Shown: positions 9,030-17,205, counted from the stretch's first letter. The stretch: DNA of 64,000 nucleotides from Gemmatimonadaceae bacterium (GCA_025928335.1 JAICJQ010000002.1:29990-93989); one strand, 5' to 3'. Translations and numbers: made by a program. Notes: generated from the letters alone by a model not told the origin.

Positions 9030-9608
9030 ATGTCTAACCGAGACGATCTCATTTCGCTACTCGCCGCGCGTTCGGCGAGACGGGGCATCTTCACGTTAGC
9101 GTCGGGCAGGCAATCAACGTTATACATCGACGCCCGCATGACCACAATGAGTCCGGAAGGCCTGACGCTGATTGGGCCGATAGGCCTGGCCGCGCTACGG
9201 GACGCCGGTTGGACTCCCGACTCGGTGGGCGGCCTCACACTCGGCGCGGACCCGATTGCGTACGCCTTGGCGTACGCCAGCGCCGCCACACGTCGGCCCG
9301 TGCGTGCCTTCACCGTGCGGAAGGAGGCCAAGTCGCACGGTGCCGGCAAATTGATCGAGGGGCCGTTTCAGGCCGGTGACCGTGTGGTCGTAATCGAAGA
9401 TACGGTTACGACCGGCAACTCAGCGCGAACGGCCGTCGCGGCCGTTCGCGCCGCCGGCGGCGAGGTGATCGGCGTGTTGGCACTCGTCGACCGCGAAGAG
9501 GGCGGTCGCGAAGCGCTCGCCGCGGAGGGGCTCGCTGTCGTGGCGCTGGCCACGGCGAGCGAAATTGTCGGTTCGATGGAGGGGAAGGCCGGCGCGACCG
9601 CGCCCTAG
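9030..9608 (+). CDS. pyrE: Orotate phosphoribosyltransferase
   Basis: 192 residues, normal for the family. It joins orotate and PRPP to give OMP in pyrimidine synthesis. The PRPP-binding loop VVVIEDTVTTGNSA lies at about 119-132 and the mobile catalytic loop RKEAKSHG at 97-104. The N-terminus FTLASGRQSTLYIDAR is also characteristic. No other pyr gene is adjacent. Its TAG stop shares the palindromic CTAG with the stop of the convergent AraC-type regulator, so the two genes overlap by four bases. Confidence 0.95.
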   Translation: MSNRDDLISLLAARSARRGIFTLASGRQSTLYIDARMTTMSPEGLTLIGPIGLAALRDAGWTPDSVGGLTLGADPIAYALAYASAATRRPVRAFTVRKEAKSHGAGKLIEGPFQAGDRVVVIEDTVTTGNSARTAVAAVRAAGGEVIGVLALVDREEGGREALAAEGLAVVALATASEIVGSMEGKAGATAP

Positions 9609-10495
9609 TGGATCAGACTTCGCGCGTACGCCGCGCCCCACGATGGGCTCAGGGGACGGAGCTGTCGGAGCCGCTCGAGCTGTGGGAGAACGAGCGTGTG
9701 CCGGAAGTGCTGGAGCATTCCCTCACCGTCGTACTGTTCGCGGAATTGCATCGCGGTCAGCTTCATCAGCGTGCGAACGTGGCGCCCGAAGCTTTGCGGC
9801 GACGAGTAGTCGAGATGGTTTGCGACGTTCGCGACGGAGAATCCAGGATTCTCGAACAGACGCGCGGCGCGAATCAACCTGGCCATCGCGAGATACTGCT
9901 TCGGGGCCGGGACTCGTGCGCGAAAGAAGCGACTCATGAGAGTGCTCGGCAGGACGTCCAGTTGCTCCGCCAGCGCCCGTACGGTCGAGATGTGGGGGGG
10001 ACACATAAACAGCACTTCAAAAAAACGCCAGCAGTCTCGCGGAGCGGCCGATAAGTCGATCGCCAGCTGGCTGAGCGCTTGGCGTTGCATGTCGTCGCCG
10101 CCGAGTCCGAGAAGGTATTGACGCAGCTCGCGCCATCCGTCGGAATCGCGCACGTCGACGAGTCGCCGCACGCCCGTTGACCCGAGATTGAGCATCGCCT
10201 GCGGCGTTGATCGGTCGACTTGGGTGAGCAGGGCGACCGTGGGAACGCGCGGAAATTCGCGAACGAGCGCGGCGACCCCTGCCCTTGAATGGTGGTCACA
10301 GCATGCGACAGACACGACGACGGCACTGACGCGATTCTCCTTGATGTCCTGCACGACCTCCGCGACCGACGAGCGGTGAACCGCTTGGTAGGAGCCTTCG
10401 CCGGCGGCATCGACGCGAACTCGCTCGCTCGGCGTGAGCATGGTGGCGATCGGGAGGACTTGTCGCGACGCGGAGGACACAGAACGTGAAAGCAT
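9605..10495 (-). CDS. AraC-type transcriptional regulator with degenerate receiver-like N-terminus
   Basis: 296 residues with a good ribosome-binding site (GAGGGG) before ATG 10495. The C-terminal part has two helix-turn-helix units typical of AraC/XylS proteins: RALAEQLDVLPSTLMSRFF and FSVANVANHLDYSSPQSFGRHV. The N-terminal 130 residues alternate hydrophobic strands and helices like a response-regulator receiver (AVVVSVACCD, VPTVALLTQ, VRRLVDV), but the phosphoacceptor Asp at the end of strand 3 is absent, so phosphorylation is unlikely. No target is evident; it overlaps pyrE at the 3' end and is divergent from rnpB. Confidence 0.75.
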   Translation of the reverse strand: MLSRSVSSASRQVLPIATMLTPSERVRVDAAGEGSYQAVHRSSVAEVVQDIKENRVSAVVVSVACCDHHSRAGVAALVREFPRVPTVALLTQVDRSTPQAMLNLGSTGVRRLVDVRDSDGWRELRQYLLGLGGDDMQRQALSQLAIDLSAAPRDCWRFFEVLFMCPPHISTVRALAEQLDVLPSTLMSRFFRARVPAPKQYLAMARLIRAARLFENPGFSVANVANHLDYSSPQSFGRHVRTLMKLTAMQFREQYDGEGMLQHFRHTLVLPQLERLRQLRPLSPSWGAAYARSLIH

Positions 10496-10514
10496 GATTT
10501 CCCCTCATGCGTTA

Positions 10515-10537
10515 GGGTGGGTGGGTCGGTCGGTGGG
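10515..10537 (+). other. G-rich run, possible G-quadruplex
   Basis: Three GGG tracts separated by single T residues (10515-10525), then two GG steps and another GGG at 10535-10537. It lies in the divergent gap before the AraC-type gene, 20 bases upstream of that gene's start. Fold is inferred from sequence only. Confidence 0.3.
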
Positions 10538-10661
10538 AACACGGTGGGTAACGCCGAGTTTCTGCTTTCGCGCGCGCACATTAATCCGCTCGCATCAGGT
10601 GGACGTCATTTGCGAGTCTGCCTTCTGGTTGCGCGCGCGCTGGTTTGATTAAGTTTTTCGA

Positions 10662-11036
10662 GTGTCAACCGGATGGTCGCGGCTGGGTTGCTTGGCCAGC
10701 CGAGGAAAGTCCGGGCTCCATTGGGCGCGCTGCCAGGTAACGCCTGGGCGCCGGCGACGAAAGCCGCCTGCGACGGACAGTGCCACAGAAAAGACACCGC
10801 CGACGATCTTCGGATCGGGTAAGGGTGAAAAGGCGAGGTAAGAGCTCACCGTGCGCTCGGCAACGGGCGCAGCACGGTAAACCCCAGCGGGAGCAAGGCC
10901 AAATAGGCAGCGAGAGGGGCCCACCTCGACAAAGACGCTGCGGGTAGGCTGCTAGAGGGCGCAGGCGACTGCGCTCCGAGAGGAATGACCGTCGGGACGC
11001 TCGTCGTCTTACAGAACCCGGCTTACAGGTTGGCAC
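10662..11036 (+). ncRNA. rnpB: RNase P RNA, bacterial type A
   Basis: The catalytic RNA that matures tRNA 5' ends. Conserved blocks are all present in order: GAGGAAAGTCCGGGCTCC near 10702 (P4 5' half/CR I), ACAGTGCCACAGAAAAGAC near 10779, AGGGTGAAA-GGCGAGGTAAGAGCTCACCG near 10825, the GGTAAACCCC-GGGAGCAAG-CAAATAGG block near 10876 and the universal ACAGAACCCGGCTTA at 11011. The ends were set by helix P1: GTGTCAACC (10662-10670) pairs with GGTTGGCAC (11028-11036). About 375 nt, normal for type A. A terminator follows directly. Open frames over this stretch are not genes. Confidence 0.95.
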
Positions 11037-11037
11037 A

Positions 11038-11072
11038 GCGGCGCGCTTGCTTCGGCAGCGCGCCGCGTTTTT
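11038..11072 (+). terminator. Intrinsic terminator of rnpB
   Basis: GCGGCGCGC (11038-11046) pairs with GCGCGCCGC (11058-11066) across an 11-base loop, followed by G and five T residues. The T-run touches the stop codon of the convergent DUF4126 gene at 11071. Confidence 0.9.
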
Positions 11073-11742
11073 AGTCGTCGTCGAATTCCCGGGCGCGAGT
11101 GACCCGCGTCGACTCACGCTCCTCGGTGGTGCGCGGCGCCTGCATCAAACCGCGCGCCGGCATCCAGCGTCCGGTGAAGACCTGGCGCAAGGCGCGCCAG
11201 ATGAGCCGAACGGCGACGATCATTCCGGCGAGAACGGCTAAGGCGACGACCAGCGTTATGACGGGATGTTGCCAGATTGCGGTGGCGACGGCGGCAACCA
11301 GCGCGAGCTCCGCCGTATTGGCGATGCCGTTGGTGACCGGTTCGGGAGAGGCGTCGATCGCATACCGCAGACCGAGCTTCGTGGTGTGCGTCGTGACGGC
11401 GAGGCCGCCACCGAGTAGCGCCGCGATGAGGACGACGAGGGGATCAGCGTGCCACGCCGTGGCCGCGGCGAGTGCCGCGGCGGCTGGCGGCCGAATGAAG
11501 CTGTGGAGTGTTTCCCAGGCCGCGGCGACTCCGGGAATGAGCGTCGCCACGAACTCGATGAGGTAGAGCGCGACGGCGACGGCGATCACGCCCATGTTGG
11601 CGAAGGCTTGTACGGTGGTCGGGACGTCGTGAACCCAACCGAAGCGAACGGCGAACCCGGTGACGGCGACGGTCGCATACAGATTGAAGCCCGCTGCGTA
11701 CGCAAGGCCGAGGGCCTGCATCAGCGTCACGAAGCCAATCAC
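11071..11742 (-). CDS. DUF4126 family integral membrane protein
   Basis: 223 residues, GTG start with GGGAG upstream (an in-frame ATG at 11721 is the alternative). Four or more hydrophobic segments are visible (about 5-25, 48-68, 85-118, 155-185). The N-terminal LGLAYAAGFNLYATVAVTG and the central HTTKLGLRYAIDASPEPVTN match my memory of DUF4126 proteins, whose role is unknown. The C-terminal 35 residues are polar and charged. It lies on the same strand as dnaN and dnaA, 36 bases downstream of dnaN, and could be cotranscribed with them. Confidence 0.75.
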   Translation of the reverse strand: MIGFVTLMQALGLAYAAGFNLYATVAVTGFAVRFGWVHDVPTTVQAFANMGVIAVAVALYLIEFVATLIPGVAAAWETLHSFIRPPAAAALAAATAWHADPLVVLIAALLGGGLAVTTHTTKLGLRYAIDASPEPVTNGIANTAELALVAAVATAIWQHPVITLVVALAVLAGMIVAVRLIWRALRQVFTGRWMPARGLMQAPRTTEERESTRVTRAREFDDD

Positions 11743-11778
11743 CGGCGATCTCCCGCCCCCCAGGGGAGGCCGTGGATG

Positions 11779-12891
11779 CTAATCGAGCAGTCGCAGCGGC
11801 ATCACAAGGCAGAGGTACGTGGCCGCGTCCGCCCAGCCTTCGGGCTCGACAGTTGCCGCGCGCTCGGGTGCCTTGAACGTGAGTCGCACCTCGTCGGTAG
11901 GAATGAAGCGCAGGATCTCGAGCAGGTAATTGGCATTGAAGCCGATGTCGAGCGGATCGCCCGAATAGCGGACGGCGAGCTCGTCGGCCGCTTCGCCCAA
12001 GTCTGGCGTCTGAACACTGAACTTGAGCATTCCGGCATTAAAGGACAATCGAATACGGTGCGTTTGATCCGACGCGATGATCGACATCCGTCGGAGGGCG
12101 CTGGTGAGGGCCTGGCGATCCGCGATGGCGACGCGATTGTTGTCGCGGGGGATGACCTGATCGTAGTTCGGGTACGGGCCCTCGATGAGTCGGGTGAACA
12201 CCGCCGTGAACGGTGACCGGAAACCGAGGTGGTTTTCCCCCTTGGCGATCTCGAGCTCTTCGTCTTCGGGAAAGAGACGACGGATTTGTTCGAGGGCCTT
12301 GGGAGGAACGATCAGATCGGTAGCCGGAGCGCCGACTGATTTGATCGGGACCTCCATCTTGGCGAGCCGGTGGCCGTTGGTCGCGACCATGCGCATGATC
12401 TCGGGTTTGAGCTCCCACAGCACGCCGTTGAGAATGGGACGACTCTCTTCAGTCGAGACCGCGAAGGCGGTGTGCGAGATCAGCTTTTGGAGATCGCCAG
12501 ATCGAATACGCCAGCTTTCGTTGAATCGGACGTTGGGGAAGGCCGGGAACTCATCGCGCGGGAGGCCGAGGATCTTGAAGTGGGTGCGCCCGCAATCGAG
12601 CGTGACACGCTGCTCGCCAGCCGCGGCAATCCGAACGGGCGCCGGAGGCAGCTCGCGGGCAATCTCGCTCAGCTTTTTTGCGGGGATCGTGATCGCGCCG
12701 GGAGATTCGACGTCAGCGGTGACTTCGGTGGTGACGGCAATGTCGAGATCGGTGCCGGACAATTTGATGCCTTTGTCCGTGGCCTCGACCATGATGTTCG
12801 CGAGCACCGGCAAGGTCGTCTTCGCCGGAATGCTCGCGGTCACTGCGGCAAGACCTTCCTGCAACTTTTCCCGGGAGATCGTAAACCGCAT
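11779..12891 (-). CDS. dnaN: DNA polymerase III beta subunit (sliding clamp)
   Basis: 370 residues, the usual length. ATG 12891 is chosen because GGAG lies five bases upstream; the frame is open to 12912. The N-terminus MRFTISREKLQEGLAAV and TTLPVLANIMVEA are typical, and the C-terminus ends in the clamp-characteristic YLCLVMPLRL. Three repeated clamp domains are expected. It encircles DNA as a dimer and tethers the replicase, and also docks repair proteins such as MutS and Pol I. It lies downstream of dnaA on the same strand, the common origin-region order; recF and gyrB do not follow here. Confidence 0.97.
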   Translation of the reverse strand: MRFTISREKLQEGLAAVTASIPAKTTLPVLANIMVEATDKGIKLSGTDLDIAVTTEVTADVESPGAITIPAKKLSEIARELPPAPVRIAAAGEQRVTLDCGRTHFKILGLPRDEFPAFPNVRFNESWRIRSGDLQKLISHTAFAVSTEESRPILNGVLWELKPEIMRMVATNGHRLAKMEVPIKSVGAPATDLIVPPKALEQIRRLFPEDEELEIAKGENHLGFRSPFTAVFTRLIEGPYPNYDQVIPRDNNRVAIADRQALTSALRRMSIIASDQTHRIRLSFNAGMLKFSVQTPDLGEAADELAVRYSGDPLDIGFNANYLLEILRFIPTDEVRLTFKAPERAATVEPEGWADAATYLCLVMPLRLLD

Positions 12892-13133
12892 CAAAGCTCC
12901 TATGGTGTGCAAAAGCGCAGATGCCTTACTACGTCTTTCTAAAGAGCTTCAAACTAGTAGGAGTAGTAGAGCGCTGTTGGCCGCGTGGAAATCGCTGGAA
13001 GTTACATCGGACCAAGCAGTTCGACTATAGCTCAACGTGTGGATCGCGTGTGGGGAACGCGAGTTGTCCGGATCGATGGGCGAAGAAGCTCAGCGAGACG
13101 TCGAAGAACTGTGGAAAGGGGTGGGTATTCTGT
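12892..13133. other. Candidate chromosomal origin (oriC) in the dnaA-dnaN gap
   Basis: This 242-base gap has no gene. From left to right it shows an AT-rich stretch (about 12926-12954), five triplets TAG TAG GAG TAG TAG (12955-12969), a GC-rich spacer, then DnaA-box-like sites all in the same direction (sequence as on plus strand): CGTGGAAAT 12984-12992, TGTGGATCG 13038-13046, TGTGGGGAA 13049-13057 and TGTGGAAAG 13110-13118, matching 7-8 of 9 bases of TGTGNAWAA. Read 3' to 5' away from the boxes, the triplets are GAT repeats, as in the DnaA-trio element described for Bacillus subtilis. No site is a perfect box. Confidence 0.55.
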
Positions 13134-14522
13134 TCAATTCCTCAAGCTTTCCAACGCGGATTGTAGCTTCCCCAATCGCTGTGCGAAGGATGGATCTTCT
13201 TTCGTCATCGCGCTCACGCGCTCGAGGCTATGAATGACTGTCGAGTGGTCTCGCCCGCCAAACGCGGCGCCGATTTCGACGAGCTGCATGGCGAGGAGTT
13301 CGCGCATCAGATGCATCGCGACCTGACGCGGAATGGTGAGGTTCTTTGTTCGCGTCTTCGAACGCAGGCCTTCGGTGGTAACGCCCCATTCTTTGGCGAC
13401 AGCCTGCTGAATCGCCGCGGTATTGAGAGCGGGAACGTTGGCTGCGTCGCCGTCGGCGGGCTTCAACTTGTCCCGAAGCGCGTCGCGGGCGACGTCGACG
13501 GTGATCTCGCGATGCTTGAGCGATGCGAACGCCAGGAGCTTGATGATCGATCCTTCCAGCTCTCGGACGCTCGACCGCACGTTCTCGGCGATAAAGCGAA
13601 TCACCTCTTCGGGAATGGTGAGCTCGAGATGGTCGAGCTGCGCTTTCTGACGGAGGATCGCGATCCGGTGCTCGAGGTCGGGCAGCTCGATGTCAGCGAC
13701 CATCCCCCACTGGAATCGCGATACGAGGCGAGCCTCGAGGCCGGGAATTTCGGACGGCGGGCGGTCACTCGTTAGCACGATCTGACGGCCGCCTTCGTAG
13801 AGGGCGTTGAAGGTGTGGAAGAACTCCTCCTGCATCGCCTCTTTGCCTTTGAGGAAATGCACGTCATCGACGAGGAGGAGGTCCGTTTCGCGAAAGCGAC
13901 GACGGAAATCGGCCGTCGTTCTGTTTTGTATCGCAGCGACCAACTCGTTGGTGAATTGCTCGGTCCCGATGAAGGTGATGCGGGTATCCGGCTTCCGCAG
14001 GAGGATCTCATGGGCAACGGCCTGCATGAGGTGCGTCTTGCCGAGTCCGGTATCACCATAGATGAAGAGCGGGTTGTAAACCTTCCCGGGGGCTTGGGCA
14101 ACAGCATGGGCAGCGGCAGCCGCGAGCTCGTTCGACTTACCGATGATAAAGTGCCCGAACGTGTATCTGTCGCTTAATGGCGGCGAGTTACTGGCGCCAT
14201 TCTGTCCCTGATGGGCCGGTCTTTGTCGCGGCTGTGCGATGAAGAGGTCCATCTGCGACCGCGTTCTTCGCTCTTCCGTGACCTTGAAAACGACCGCTAT
14301 GGGATGTCCGAGGGCGACGGGAGCCAAACTCGCCAAGAGCTCGGAGTGCTTCGACTCGTTCCAGTCGGCCGCAAACTGATCCGGAGCGCCAACATAGATG
14401 GTGTCTTCCGCCAGTGAGAGCGCCTCAGTCGGCTCGAGCCAAGTTTTGAACGTTTGCTCGGGGAGCTCCTGACGGGCTCGATCGAGCAAGCGGCTCCAAG
14501 CTTCGTGGGCGGTCAGCGTCAT
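13134..14522 (-). CDS. dnaA: Chromosomal replication initiator DnaA
   Basis: 462 residues with all four domains. Domain I (about 1-80) for DnaB/DnaD-type contacts, a Gln/Pro-rich linker, the AAA+ domain with Walker A GDTGLGKTH (156-164) and Walker B LLLVDDVHF (about 218-226), and the C-terminal DNA-binding domain with the signature GGRDHSTVIHSLERV (about 425-439). It binds DnaA boxes and opens the origin as an ATP-dependent filament. The gene lies upstream of dnaN and divergent from rpmH, the classical origin arrangement. Confidence 0.98.
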   Translation of the reverse strand: MTLTAHEAWSRLLDRARQELPEQTFKTWLEPTEALSLAEDTIYVGAPDQFAADWNESKHSELLASLAPVALGHPIAVVFKVTEERRTRSQMDLFIAQPRQRPAHQGQNGASNSPPLSDRYTFGHFIIGKSNELAAAAAHAVAQAPGKVYNPLFIYGDTGLGKTHLMQAVAHEILLRKPDTRITFIGTEQFTNELVAAIQNRTTADFRRRFRETDLLLVDDVHFLKGKEAMQEEFFHTFNALYEGGRQIVLTSDRPPSEIPGLEARLVSRFQWGMVADIELPDLEHRIAILRQKAQLDHLELTIPEEVIRFIAENVRSSVRELEGSIIKLLAFASLKHREITVDVARDALRDKLKPADGDAANVPALNTAAIQQAVAKEWGVTTEGLRSKTRTKNLTIPRQVAMHLMRELLAMQLVEIGAAFGGRDHSTVIHSLERVSAMTKEDPSFAQRLGKLQSALESLRN

Positions 14523-14690
14523 GTGTGACGGGCGGGTAAATCCGGGGCGGGGGGAGCGAAGCTAGAGATGCCGTGTGGAAAAAGCAATTGCGTGAGGTGG
14601 TTACTTTCCGGTGATCTTGATCTATCCGCTGATGTGAGATACGTTTACCGGTTCTCATGCCGTACAATTCGCACTGCTTTTGGAGTTATC
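14523..14690. other. dnaA-rpmH divergent gap with a perfect DnaA box
   Basis: No independent gene. TGTGGAAAA at 14574-14582 (complement TTTTCCACA) fits the DnaA-box consensus TTWTNCACA exactly. It may serve dnaA autoregulation or be part of a bipartite origin with the dnaA-dnaN gap. A possible plus-strand promoter, TTGATC (14617-14622), 17 bases, TACGTT (14640-14645), would drive rpmH. Confidence 0.5.
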
Positions 14691-15222
14691 ATGGGTAAGC
14701 CGACGTATCGTCCCCGGAACAAGCGCCGGATCAAGACTCACGGGTTCCGCGCGCGCATGGAAACCAAGTGGGGACGCGAAACACTCAGCCGGCGCCGTAA
14801 GAAGGGACGCAAGCGTCTCACCGTCAAATTGCCAAGCAAGTACGCAGGCGCCTGACGGGGGGGGCGGTTTCGGCTTCTCGCGCCGGCAGCGATTGGCGCG
14901 AGGCTCTGACATTCAGAATGTCATTCGAGAGGGGAGGCGGGTTCGGACGACGTACCTCGATGTCCGAGTGCTCGCTTCCCCTCTTCGTCATTCGCGGGTC
15001 GCGATTGTGGTTCCTCGATACAAGCACAGCGCCGTCCGACGCAATCGCGTGAAGCGGTGGCTTCGCGAGCTCGTGCGCATGGAATTGCTCCCCGCCCTCC
15101 GCGCGGCGGCGCCATGCGATGTCGCAATTCGTTCGCGTCCGAACGCATATGATGCACGACTCGACGATTTGCGCCGCGACATCATGCTGCTCGTTCGTCA
15201 GTCGCGGTCGGGAGCGTCTTAA
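14680..15222 (+). CDS. rnpA: RNase P protein component, extended frame that contains rpmH
   Basis: The recognisable RnpA part begins at [20 protein letters not shown] (nt 14869 on) and includes the RNR motif [17 protein letters not shown]; it partners rnpB RNA in tRNA 5' maturation. No ATG, GTG or CTG exists in frame between the rpmH start and this conserved part. The nearest upstream starts are TTG 14680 and CTG 14674, giving about 180 residues instead of the usual 110-130 and enclosing the whole of rpmH in another frame. A TTG at 14893 would give 109 residues but cut off the conserved F-x-x-x-x-RL. I favour the long form, as in Thermus, though 14680 lacks its own ribosome-binding site. Confidence 0.75.
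   Translation: MELSWVSRRIVPGTSAGSRLTGSARAWKPSGDAKHSAGAVRRDASVSPSNCQASTQAPDGGGGFGFSRRQRLARGSDIQNVIREGRRVRTTYLDVRVLASPLRHSRVAIVVPRYKHSAVRRNRVKRWLRELVRMELLPALRAAAPCDVAIRSRPNAYDARLDDLRRDIMLLVRQSRSGAS
14691..14855 (+). CDS. rpmH: 50S ribosomal protein L34
   Basis: 54 residues, very basic: [20 protein letters not shown] then [26 protein letters not shown] split over the body, ending KLPSKYAGA. The K-x-T-Y-x-P-x-x-x-x-R-x-x-x-HGFR-RM pattern is diagnostic for L34, with a few extra residues at the C-terminus. ATG 14691 has TGGAG seven bases upstream. The same bases in the +1 frame belong to the open frame of rnpA. A run of eight G follows the stop at once. First gene of the rpmH-rnpA-yidD-yidC operon. 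Confidence 0.97.
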   Translation: MGKPTYRPRNKRRIKTHGFRARMETKWGRETLSRRRKKGRKRLTVKLPSKYAGA

Positions 15223-15432
15223 GTGCGCACGATTCTCATTCTGGCGGTGCGCGGGTATCAAGTCGCGCTCTCACCGCTGCTGCCCGCCTCATGCCGCTAT
15301 TATCCAAGTTGTTCCGCGTACGCGATTGAGGCGATCGAGCGGCACGGAGCCCTCCGTGGCACATGGCTCGCCGCTCGCAGAATTGCCCGGTGTCACCCGT
15401 TTCGGCCGGGCGGGTACGATCCGGTTCCTTAG
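15223..15432 (+). CDS. yidD: Membrane protein insertion efficiency factor YidD
   Basis: 69 residues from GTG 15223, which abuts the rnpA stop. It shows the family core: [20 protein letters not shown], then [24 protein letters not shown], with the three conserved Cys. YidD is a small inner-membrane-associated protein that helps YidC-dependent insertion, and it sits between rnpA and yidC in many genomes, as here. Strong call from motif and position. Confidence 0.96.
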   Translation: MRTILILAVRGYQVALSPLLPASCRYYPSCSAYAIEAIERHGALRGTWLAARRIARCHPFRPGGYDPVP

Positions 15433-15455
15433 ATCACGGCAACTCGACCACCCGC

Positions 15456-17168
15456 ATGGATAAACGCACACTACTGGCGCTCGCCTTGATGGCGCTAGTC
15501 ATCGTCGTCACACCTCGCTTGTTCTCGTCGAGGCGCCCGGCTGCATCGACGACGGATAGCACGACAGCGGTTTCCGGCGCGGCAACGGGAGCCGCGCCCG
15601 CCGCGAAGCCCGCCGAAACGAGGCCAGCTGCATCAACTGACAGCGCGGCGAAGCATCCGACGGTTCAACCGGCGCCGGCTCGACGCGACACGGCTCCACA
15701 AGACACCGTCGCGCTGACGACGCCAAGCGCCGAGTACTCGCTCGTGAATCCCGGCGCAGTTCCCGAAGCCGTTCACATCGCGTCGTACAAGAATCTTCGT
15801 CCCGGACATACGACCGACTCGCCGGGCGTGACGATCACGGACGGATCGCGGCCGTTGCTCGGCTATCGCATTGCCGAAGGCGCAGACACGATCCGACTCG
15901 ACACGGTGCGGTTTACCGTCGCGCAACAAGGATCGACCGTGATATTCACGTCGCCCGTCGCGACGATCTCGTACGGAACGACGACCGACGGATATCGGAC
16001 GGCCGTGAAGGGAACGGTCGCGAACGCGAAGCCCGGCGCGACGCTGCTCATCGATCTTCCGAGCACGATACGATCGGTGGAGGCCGACACAGCCGATGAC
16101 ACGCGTCACTTGGCTTTCGGCTACAAGATCCCACTGCGCGACGTGTCGAGTGTGCCGTTCGCGAAGCTGGATCCGGGCTCCGTACGTCCGGACACCGGTT
16201 CGTTTCAGTGGGTGTCGGTGAGATCGAAATATTGGCTGGTAGCGCTGATGCAACCCGTCGGCAGCAAGCCGGCCGGAGTGTTTCGTGGCATCGTGATGCG
16301 CGGTGGGCCGAGGCTCGGCAAGATCGCGAACCTCGCCGATGCGACTACGTCGCTTCCGCTCTCAAACGGCGCGTTCGGCTTCGATCTCTACATCGGACCG
16401 CAGTCGTGGCAAGAGTTGCACGCCTTGGGAAACGATCTGGAGAACGTAAATCCGTACGCCGGATGGTTCCACGCAGTGGTGCAGCCATTCGCCACGATCG
16501 TAATGCGCGTGCTGCTTTGGATGCGGGCGACATTCCACGTGAATTACGGCTGGGTGCTCGTGCTGTTCGGCGTCGGAATTCGGCTCCTTCTCTGGCCTCT
16601 CAACCAGAAAGCGATGCGCACGAGCATTCAGATGCAGCGTCTGCAACCAGAGCTGACGGAGATTCAGAAGCGTTACAAGGACGACCCGGACAAGCAGCGC
16701 CAAGCGCTCGTGAAAGTGTACGCCGATCACGGGATGAGTCCTTTCAGCCCGATGCTCGGTTGCGTCCCGATGCTCTTACCGATGCCGGTGCTGTTCGCGC
16801 TCTACTTTGTTTTCCAAAACACGATCGAGTTCCGCGGCGTTTCGTTTCTTTGGCTGCCGGACATTTCGCTGCGGGATCCGCTCTACATCATTCCGATCGT
16901 GATGGGCGCGTCGATGTTCTTGTTGTCCTGGATCGGAATGCGGGCGTCACCGCCGAATCCTCAGGCGAAGGTGATGAGCTACATGATGCCGGCGATGTTC
17001 ATGGTCATGTTCCTCAATTTCGCGTCCGGGCTGAATTTGTATTACGCCGCCCAGAACATCGCGGCGCTCCCACAACAGTGGGTGTTGACGCGCGAGCGCG
17101 TTCGAGCCGGGATCGGAGGGTCGCAGACCGCGAGCACGAATCCCGCAACGCGCTCTCGAAGGACGTAG
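15456..17168 (+). CDS. yidC: Membrane protein insertase YidC
   Basis: 570 residues from ATG 15456; the longer frame to 15363 is not used because residues from MDKRTLLALALMALVIVV form the normal N-terminal membrane anchor. A Ser/Thr/Ala/Pro-rich linker is followed by the large periplasmic beta domain (about 90-330) and the conserved five-helix insertase core (about 345-560), including WGVGIRL-like FGVGIRLLLWPLNQKAM, MQRLQPELTEIQKRYKDDP and FALYFVFQNTIEFRG. It inserts proteins into the inner membrane alone or with Sec. The two-domain form is that of diderm bacteria. Confidence 0.96.
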   Translation: MDKRTLLALALMALVIVVTPRLFSSRRPAASTTDSTTAVSGAATGAAPAAKPAETRPAASTDSAAKHPTVQPAPARRDTAPQDTVALTTPSAEYSLVNPGAVPEAVHIASYKNLRPGHTTDSPGVTITDGSRPLLGYRIAEGADTIRLDTVRFTVAQQGSTVIFTSPVATISYGTTTDGYRTAVKGTVANAKPGATLLIDLPSTIRSVEADTADDTRHLAFGYKIPLRDVSSVPFAKLDPGSVRPDTGSFQWVSVRSKYWLVALMQPVGSKPAGVFRGIVMRGGPRLGKIANLADATTSLPLSNGAFGFDLYIGPQSWQELHALGNDLENVNPYAGWFHAVVQPFATIVMRVLLWMRATFHVNYGWVLVLFGVGIRLLLWPLNQKAMRTSIQMQRLQPELTEIQKRYKDDPDKQRQALVKVYADHGMSPFSPMLGCVPMLLPMPVLFALYFVFQNTIEFRGVSFLWLPDISLRDPLYIIPIVMGASMFLLSWIGMRASPPNPQAKVMSYMMPAMFMVMFLNFASGLNLYYAAQNIAALPQQWVLTRERVRAGIGGSQTASTNPATRSRRT

Positions 17169-17205
17169 ATCGGCCGGCGCAGATTCTCCGGGGCCGGAGC
17201 GACGC

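Noticed and set aside
9605..9608. Frameshift or error at the pyrE/regulator junction
   Set aside because: The four-base overlap is a shared palindromic CTAG stop; both proteins end normally.
10665..11117. Minus-strand open frames across 10.6-11.1 kb
   Set aside because: They lie over RNase P RNA and translate to low-complexity Arg/Ser-rich sequence.
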